DNA of 20,005 nucleotides from positions 1 through 20,005 of the forward strand of contig CALWXI010000110.1 of NCBI GenBank assembly GCA_944385455.1. Direction: 5' to 3'. The DNA is from an uncultured Oscillospiraceae bacterium (lineage in GTDB: Bacteria; Bacillota; Clostridia; Oscillospirales; Oscillospiraceae). A program made the translations under genes and the position numbers. Each line of letters opens with the position of its first letter. Positions within the stretch are counted from its first letter, which is position 1. Below, piece after piece: positions 15,838-20,005 of the stretch. The notes under the pieces are model-generated. The model saw only the letters and a list, made by a program, of their open reading frames with translations. It did not search any database and was not told the DNA's origin.

Positions 15838-16521
15838 TCACTTCTGGGTCAGAGCGCTGAGCCGGGCGTCGGCAGTGCTGAGCACCTGGGTGAGGCTCTG
15901 GCTCCGGCCGGGATATCCGGCGGACAGGGCCTCCGGGGACAGGTCCGGAAATTCTGCCTTTTGCGCCGTCTGCGCCCGCAGAGCCCGGGTATAGCGGGTT
16001 TCCGCCAGCTTCCGGTCCGCGTCCGCCGCTCCCAGCGTGCAGGCGGCGGGGTCCAGGGAGAAATAGGCCTCGTTGCCGCCGGCGGAGCGGTAGAAATGCC
16101 GGTAGAGCTGATAGACCGCATCACCCAGATACTCCGCCGCGGCATTGATGGCAGTCTTGTCCCCCAGTTTTCCCAGCAGACCGAAGAGGACTCCCACCGC
16201 GCCGGAAAGCAGCTTGCTCTGCAGTGTGGCCAGCACACTGCCCTGAAGCACGTTCCCCGGCTCCGCCGCCGAGAGCACCTCTTCGCTGGTGAGCATGCTG
16301 CCCTCCCGGGAGAGCGTGCGGCCCAGGATGAAATCCGCAGAAACATGGTAGTAATCACAGGCCCGCACCACGAAGGAGAGGCCCGGCTCCCGGATGCCGT
16401 TTTCGTAGTGGCTCAGCAGGGCCTGGGAGATTCCCAGATCTCCGGCGGCGGTGCGCTGAGACACGCCCCGCTCCTGCCGCAGCAGGGACAGCGTACGGGA
16501 AAATGCAGTGGTGGACGCCAT
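15838..16521 (-). CDS. XRE family transcriptional regulator with uncharacterised helical C-terminus
   Basis: A 227-residue protein. Residues ~6-65 are a Cro/C1-type helix-turn-helix: LSLLRQERGVSQRTAAGDLG then SQALLSHYENGIREPGLSF, ending with the typical YYHVSADFILGRT. The remaining ~160 residues are predicted helical, with a middle Ala/Leu-rich segment (AVGVLFGLLGKLGDK) and no family I recognise; they could sense a signal or dimerise. GGAGAG precedes the ATG by a short spacer. It is the first gene of a unit with the MBOAT and SGNH genes (one-base gap to the MBOAT ATG). It has its own promoter after the upstream terminator and a 13-bp dyad at the predicted transcription start, consistent with autoregulation. 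Confidence 0.87.
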   Translation of the reverse strand: MASTTAFSRTLSLLRQERGVSQRTAAGDLGISQALLSHYENGIREPGLSFVVRACDYYHVSADFILGRTLSREGSMLTSEEVLSAAEPGNVLQGSVLATLQSKLLSGAVGVLFGLLGKLGDKTAINAAAEYLGDAVYQLYRHFYRSAGGNEAYFSLDPAACTLGAADADRKLAETRYTRALRAQTAQKAEFPDLSPEALSAGYPGRSQSLTQVLSTADARLSALTQK

Positions 16522-16550
16522 GGTTCTCTCTCCTTTTGCAACACATGAAA

Positions 16551-16563
16551 ATACGTAATGTAT
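16551..16563. promoter_or_regulatory. Candidate operator at the XRE gene transcription start
   Basis: The dyad ATACGTAATGTAT (ATAC/GTAT arms, 5-base centre) lies immediately downstream of the predicted -10 box of the XRE promoter. Position and symmetry suit an autoregulatory XRE site; binding is inference, and short arms in AT-rich DNA can arise by chance. Confidence 0.4.
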
Positions 16564-16592
16564 AGTTTAACAAACAAGATACAAAAAGTAAA
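16564..16592 (-). promoter_or_regulatory. Sigma-A promoter for the XRE-MBOAT-SGNH(-lepA) unit
   Basis: On the minus strand, TTTACT (16592-16587) and TAAACT (16569-16564) are exactly 17 bases apart, in an AT-rich island between the HAD gene terminator and the XRE start. The predicted start falls near 16557. Confidence 0.6.
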
Positions 16593-16614
16593 GGGACATT
16601 GTTTCCCAGACCGC

Positions 16615-16639
16615 AAAAAAGAGGGCCGGAGCCCTCTTT
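16615..16639 (-). terminator. Intrinsic terminator of the HAD hydrolase gene
   Basis: A 9-bp stem AAAGAGGGC (16618-16626) with GCCCTCTTT (16631-16639) and a 4-base loop reads on the minus strand into six T residues (16620-16615). It starts a few bases after the HAD stop codon (16644). Confidence 0.88.
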
Positions 16640-16643
16640 CCCT

Positions 16644-17522
16644 TCAGAACAGTCCCACCTGATCCGGCAGCACATCGCCGCCGATGGACCGCAGCTGCTG
16701 GATGTTCTCCTCCCACAGCCGGTCTGTGATGGCCATTTTCCGGATGATGTTCTTGGCTGTCTCATCCAGGGCGGTGCCCTCCCGATAATCCGCGGGGAAA
16801 ATGAAATCCACCCGGCCCTTGGCCAGCAGATCCTCCACCCCCGCTCGATTGCCGGCATGATAGACGGCAATGGCCTGACCGCCATAGGCCCGCATCATCT
16901 TCATGCAGGGCACGTCGCTGAGACCGTCCCCCACGTAGATCATGTTGGAGAACGGCACGCGCTTGCTGTCGTCGGGCATGGAGTCGTTGAGGGTCTTGTC
17001 GTCGGACACATCCAGGACCCCCTTGTTGATCCGATAGACGAACTGGGTCTTGGCGGTGAAATTCACCGCCAGCTTGGGCCACACCGGGCGGCCCGCCTCG
17101 TCGTAGTAAAACTCGCTGGCGTAGATCTCCCGAAAGGCATCGCCGATACCGGAGCCCTCGATGATCTCCCGAAGGCCCGAGGAGATGATGTAGTGCTCCA
17201 CGGTGACGCCCAGGCTGTCTCCGAAATCACGGATGCGGCCGAACCATTCCCGCACGCCGGGAAAGAACACCACGTCCCGGCCCTTTTCCACCAGATCCGC
17301 CCGCGTGAAGGGCAGCTGCCGCCGCTCCGCCTCCCGGATCATGGTGTACATATACGCCAGGATGCCGTCCATCCGGTTGCCCCGGCCAAAACCGTTGGCC
17401 TCCGCCCAGAACTCCGCCGGAGTCATGCCCAGGCTGGGGATGAACGCGTAGTCCTGCATATCTGTGGTGCACAGAGTCTTGTCAAAATCGTATAAAAAGG
17501 CGATAATGGGGCGTTTTTCCAT
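16644..17522 (-). CDS. HAD superfamily phosphatase-like hydrolase
   Basis: A 292-residue cytoplasmic protein with all four HAD motifs. Motif I is DFDKT (nucleophile Asp12, Asp14), motif II is IISSG (Ser113/114), motif III is Lys157 in FTAKTQ, and motif IV is GDGLSD (Asp198, Asp202). The large insert after motif I (about residues 20-85) forms a helical C1-type cap. The layout resembles phosphoserine phosphatase-like enzymes, but the cap differs and the substrate cannot be told. AAGGAG lies seven bases before the ATG. The ribosome binding site sits only six bases behind the terminator closing the divIVA unit, leaving no space for a promoter. Expression therefore likely depends on read-through or a promoter inside the DivIVA gene. 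Confidence 0.85.
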   Translation of the reverse strand: MEKRPIIAFLYDFDKTLCTTDMQDYAFIPSLGMTPAEFWAEANGFGRGNRMDGILAYMYTMIREAERRQLPFTRADLVEKGRDVVFFPGVREWFGRIRDFGDSLGVTVEHYIISSGLREIIEGSGIGDAFREIYASEFYYDEAGRPVWPKLAVNFTAKTQFVYRINKGVLDVSDDKTLNDSMPDDSKRVPFSNMIYVGDGLSDVPCMKMMRAYGGQAIAVYHAGNRAGVEDLLAKGRVDFIFPADYREGTALDETAKNIIRKMAITDRLWEENIQQLRSIGGDVLPDQVGLF

Positions 17523-17541
17523 ACCGCAGCTCCTTCCGTGG

Positions 17542-17571
17542 AAAAAAGCGGCTCCCGAGAGCCGCTTTTTT
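17542..17571 (-). terminator. Intrinsic terminator after the DivIVA gene
   Basis: A 13-bp stem (17542-17554 with 17559-17571, core GCGGCTC) with a CCGA loop reads on the minus strand into a six-T tail. It abuts the DivIVA stop codon (17572-17574) and ends six bases before the ribosome binding site of the next gene. Confidence 0.92.
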
Positions 17572-18276
17572 TCATCGTTCTCCCTTGTAGTTGCGGCCGA
17601 ATTTCAGGTCGCTGAGGTTGATGCGGCGGGTGGGCTCCTCCACCTCCGCCGCGCTCTCCCGGGCAAAGGGATCGGCCTCCGGATAGACAGGAGCGGGCTC
17701 TGCCGCGCTCTCCGGTTCCGCAGGCACTTCCGCGGGCTCCTCCGCCGGGGCGGCAAAGGAGGCCATCACCGTCTCTTCGATCTGGGCGGCAGGTTCTTCC
17801 ACGGGATCCGGCCGGGCCGTCTCCACCGGCAGCTCCGGCAGCTGCTCCAGCTGTGTCAGCTCCCGGGCGCATACCTCCCGCACAGAGGCAATGAACCGCG
17901 CCAGCTCCAGCTGGCCCTGGCGCAGCCGCTCCTGGGCCTCCTCCGTCTCCCGGCGCAGCTGGGCGATGCGGGTCTTGGCATCGCTTTCCGCCCGGGAGAG
18001 CATCTCATCCCGCTTGGCCTCTGCCTCATGGACGATGGAATCGGCCATCTTCTGGGCGGTGAGCAGCGTTGCGCGCATGGAGTCCTCCGTGGCACGATAG
18101 TCCTCCACCTTCTCCACCAGAACCTTCATTTTGGCCTTCAGCGCCGCATTTTCCTTGTACAAAGCCGCATAGTCATCGGTGAGCTCGTCCAAAAACTCAT
18201 CCACCATAGCCATGTTGTAGCCGCCCATCACCGCCTTGGCAAAGGAGTGGGTGGAGACCTCCTGAGGTGTCAGCAT
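17572..18276 (-). CDS. divIVA: DivIVA domain-containing cell division/polarity protein
   Basis: A 234-residue protein. The N-terminal DivIVA lipid-binding hairpin (residues 1-35) shows the family signature LTPQEVSTHSFAKAVMGGYN then VDEFLDEL. Residues ~36-140 form a long coiled coil (ALYKENAALKAKMKVLVEKV, RRETEEAQERLRQGQLEL). Residues ~145-215 are an acidic Glu/Pro/Ala-rich, probably disordered tail, closing with a conserved-looking short end (RRINLSDLKFGRNYKGER). DivIVA proteins bind curved membrane at septa and poles and recruit division or wall-growth factors. It follows sepF by 20 bases with AGGAAGGA as ribosome binding site, and ends the yggS-sepF-divIVA cluster. Whether it is the true DivIVA or a GpsB-like paralogue is not certain; the long coil favours DivIVA. 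Confidence 0.9.
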   Translation of the reverse strand: MLTPQEVSTHSFAKAVMGGYNMAMVDEFLDELTDDYAALYKENAALKAKMKVLVEKVEDYRATEDSMRATLLTAQKMADSIVHEAEAKRDEMLSRAESDAKTRIAQLRRETEEAQERLRQGQLELARFIASVREVCARELTQLEQLPELPVETARPDPVEEPAAQIEETVMASFAAPAEEPAEVPAEPESAAEPAPVYPEADPFARESAAEVEEPTRRINLSDLKFGRNYKGER

Positions 18277-18296
18277 AGCGTTCCTTCCTCTCTATC

Positions 18297-18731
18297 TCAG
18301 AAATACAGGCCGTTGTTTTCCAGCTCGTCGATCAGATCCCCCTCAATGTCCACATGGTAGGGGGTGATGATATAGGTGTTGGCCGCCACCTTCTTGATCT
18401 TGCCCTCTCCGGCGTAAGCCACCCCGGACAAAAAGTCGATGAGACGGCGGGCGATATCCTTGTTGGTAGACTCCAGATTCAGCACCACGGTGCGCTTGTC
18501 CTTGAGCTGGTCAGCGATCTCGGAGGCATTTTCAAACCGCTCCGGTTTCACCAGCACCACCTTCAGCTGGGTGGTGGCATGGATGTTCACCACCTTGTTG
18601 CGGCGGTCCTCCACCTTGTTGCGGCGGTCGTCAAAGGTATCCTTGCGGGAATCTTCCTCAAAATCCTCAAATTCCTCATCCTCATCCTCATAGGGATGGG
18701 CCAGCTTCTTCAGCTCGTCCAGAAAGTTCAT
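18297..18731 (-). CDS. sepF: Cell division protein SepF
   Basis: A 144-residue SepF: a membrane-anchoring amphipathic N-terminus (MNFLDELKKLAHP), an acidic linker (DEDEEFEDFEED), and a C-terminal SepF domain (about residues 48-140: VVNIHATTQLKVVLVKPERF, then RTVVLNLESTNKDIARRLID, FLSGVAYAGEGKIKKVA). SepF bundles FtsZ filaments and tethers the Z-ring to the membrane. The start at 18731 is chosen because GGAGGAGG lies seven bases upstream; an in-frame Met nine codons earlier would translate through that site. The linker contains a perfect-looking 7-residue duplication (DRRNKVE). Gene order with yggS upstream and divIVA downstream matches the conserved Gram-positive division cluster, though the usual ylmG and ylmH genes between sepF and divIVA are missing here. 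Confidence 0.95.
   Translation of the reverse strand: MNFLDELKKLAHPYEDEDEEFEDFEEDSRKDTFDDRRNKVEDRRNKVVNIHATTQLKVVLVKPERFENASEIADQLKDKRTVVLNLESTNKDIARRLIDFLSGVAYAGEGKIKKVAANTYIITPYHVDIEGDLIDELENNGLYF
18591..18632. repeat. 21-bp tandem duplication within sepF
   Basis: Two adjacent 21-bp units (18591-18611 and 18612-18632), each beginning CACCTTGTTGCGGCGGTC and differing at one base, encode two in-frame RRNKV-type copies in the SepF linker. The near identity at DNA level points to a recent duplication. Confidence 0.9.
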
Positions 18732-18754
18732 GGCAATGCCTCCTCCGGCGATGT

Positions 18755-19447
18755 TCAAAGATAGTGGCGGGCGCCGAAAATGGCCGTGCCCACCCGGACC
18801 ATGGTGGCGCCTTCCCGGATGGCGTCCGCATAGTCGCCGCTCATGCCCATGGATAGGTATTCTAATTCATTATGAAACAATTTCTCGTTCATGTCAACAT
18901 AAAGTGCCCGAACTTCCCGGAAATAGCCCAAATTCGCCTCGCGATCTGCATCTGCGGGGGGGATCGTCATCAAGCCCCGCACCCGGATGTGAGGACAGCG
19001 GAGGGCCGCCTCGCCGGCGGAGCGCATCTCCTCCGGAGCAAATCCGCTTTTGGCCTCCTCTCCGCCGATGTTCACCTCCAGCAAAATATCCTGGATCAGC
19101 TCCCGGGCGGCCGCCGTCTTCTCGATCTCCTCCAGCAGCGGCTGAGATCCCACCGACTGGATCAGCGCCACCCGGCCCACCACCTGCCGCACCTTGTTGC
19201 GCTGAAGGTGGCCGATGAAGTGCAGCGGCGCGCCGTCGTAGGCGTGCTGCTCCAGCTTGACCGTCATCTCCTGGACCCGGTTCTCCCCCAGGGCATCGAT
19301 GCCGGCGGCGATGGCCTCCCGGCAGGCCTGCGCGTCGTTCATCTTGCTGGCGCCCACCAGGACGATCTCCCGGGGGTCCCGCCCCGCCTCTTCGGCGGCC
19401 CGGGCGATCTCCGCCCGCACACGGGCAATGTTTTCCGCAATGGACAT
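18755..19447 (-). CDS. yggS: YggS/YlmE family PLP homeostasis protein
   Basis: A 230-residue PLP-binding protein of the YggS/PROSC family, a single alanine-racemase-like TIM barrel without enzymatic activity that buffers pyridoxal phosphate. Landmarks are VGASK with the PLP lysine at Lys35, LGENRVQE, HFIGHLQRNKV, LLEVNIGGEEAKSGF, the late block MGMSGDYADAIREGATMVRV, and GTAIFG for the phosphate-binding end. Two Mets compete: ATG 19447 has AGAGGG six bases upstream and is preferred; ATG 19453 is almost on top of that site. It lies between the HlyD-like gene (22-base gap) and sepF (23-base gap), in the arrangement conserved in many Firmicutes. Confidence 0.94.
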   Translation of the reverse strand: MSIAENIARVRAEIARAAEEAGRDPREIVLVGASKMNDAQACREAIAAGIDALGENRVQEMTVKLEQHAYDGAPLHFIGHLQRNKVRQVVGRVALIQSVGSQPLLEEIEKTAAARELIQDILLEVNIGGEEAKSGFAPEEMRSAGEAALRCPHIRVRGLMTIPPADADREANLGYFREVRALYVDMNEKLFHNELEYLSMGMSGDYADAIREGATMVRVGTAIFGARHYL

Positions 19448-19469
19448 ATTCATCCCTCTTCTTTCTCTC

Positions 19470-20005
19470 TCAGCTGGTTTCCATGATCTTGCCGTCATAG
19501 AGGTCGCCGGCGCTGATGATCACCGTGTCGCCGGGACGCAGGCGGGTGGTCTCCTTCACATCCTCCGACGGCTCCACCAGGATGAAGCCGTCGCCGTTAT
19601 AGAGGACCTCCACCGGTTTGAAGCGGGCCTCCTTGCCCACCACGCAGTAGACCCCCAGCAGGTTCTCCTCTGTCCGCACGCCCTCGCTGTCCACCGTCAC
19701 CCGGGAGGCCCGCAGGGCTTCCTTGGGGATCCGAATGCCGCTGACGGTGGTGCGCAGCACCTGGGCGCTCTGCTGGCGCAGCAGCGTCAGCTCGGAAAGA
19801 TATGTAGTGCCCCGGAACACGATCACAACCCGGCCGTTCTCCTCCGATCCAACGGACTCCACCGTTACCGGCAGATCCCGCTCCAGGCCCTTGGAAAACC
19901 GCAGCCGCAGCCGTCCCGTCCACTCCTCCAGTTCCCGGGCAGTGGGGGTATCCAGGACCGCAGCATAGTACCCGGCCCGGCCCAGGATCAGCCTGCCTAC
20001 CGGGG
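19470..20005 (-). CDS. HlyD-like membrane fusion/adaptor protein, C-terminal fragment (5' end outside the window)
   Basis: The frame is open to the right edge, giving about 177 C-terminal residues. It is beta-rich, with an LRLRF...ELERDLPVTVES-type beta-barrel region, RIPKEALR, and a closing TRLRPGDTVIISAGDLYDGK resembling the C-terminal beta domains of HlyD/efflux adaptor proteins. RIPKEAL followed by a V-T-V-D segment and VYCVVGKEARFKPVEV is typical of these adaptors ('IPxxAL ... V..V'). In related Firmicutes such a gene often precedes yggS-sepF. The Met at 19862 is internal, not the start. N-terminal membrane anchor and coiled coil are not in the window, so the role is tentative; transport partner unknown. 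Confidence 0.7.
   Translation of the reverse strand, partial: PVGRLILGRAGYYAAVLDTPTARELEEWTGRLRLRFSKGLERDLPVTVESVGSEENGRVVIVFRGTTYLSELTLLRQQSAQVLRTTVSGIRIPKEALRASRVTVDSEGVRTEENLLGVYCVVGKEARFKPVEVLYNGDGFILVEPSEDVKETTRLRPGDTVIISAGDLYDGKIMETS

Overview
The window looks like chromosomal core DNA from a GC-rich Clostridia member, most likely Oscillospiraceae-like (Flavonifractor/Oscillibacter type). The basis is its high GC, strong AGGAGG-type ribosome binding sites, A/T-tailed terminators, a pyruvate phosphate dikinase, and a yggS-sepF-divIVA division cluster. This is a judgement from gene content and protein flavour, not a database match. I see no mobile elements, tRNA/rRNA, CRISPR or phage genes. 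No gene-free stretch exceeds about 300 bases; the longest is the 240-base carA/PAS divergent region, described under its promoters.

Left end (1-3.8 kb): the 3' end of ppdK with a strong terminator, then a plus-strand MarR regulator overlapping a MATE efflux gene, with a 31-bp dyad just upstream. A bidirectional terminator separates these from two minus-strand membrane protein genes: a FUSC/aromatic-acid-exporter-like protein and a YoaK/DUF1275 protein.

Middle (3.8-11.4 kb): a minus-strand carA-carB pair makes carbamoyl phosphate for pyrimidines and arginine. Its carB reading frame continues without a stop into a complete diaminopimelate epimerase (DapF) domain, giving a 1345-residue CarB-DapF fusion. 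The first of the two catalytic cysteines expected in that DapF domain is alanine. Divergent from carA, with its own clear sigma-A promoter, is a 762-residue cytoplasmic protein built of tandem PAS-like units and no recognisable output domain.

Right half (11.4-20 kb, all minus strand): reading with transcription from the right edge, a HlyD-like adaptor fragment, yggS, sepF and a DivIVA-domain gene form a cell-division cluster closed by a terminator. An HAD phosphatase-like gene follows directly after that terminator and has its own terminator. Then comes a tightly packed unit of XRE regulator, MBOAT O-acyltransferase, SGNH-like partner and lepA. The first three look like a small self-regulated module for acylating an envelope polymer, and lepA seems to share its transcript.

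Best candidates for something not well described are the CarB-DapF fusion with its altered active site, and the XRE-MBOAT-SGNH module coupled to lepA. Smaller points are two genes whose ribosome binding sites lie immediately behind hairpins, and an eight-base homopolymer in the SGNH gene.
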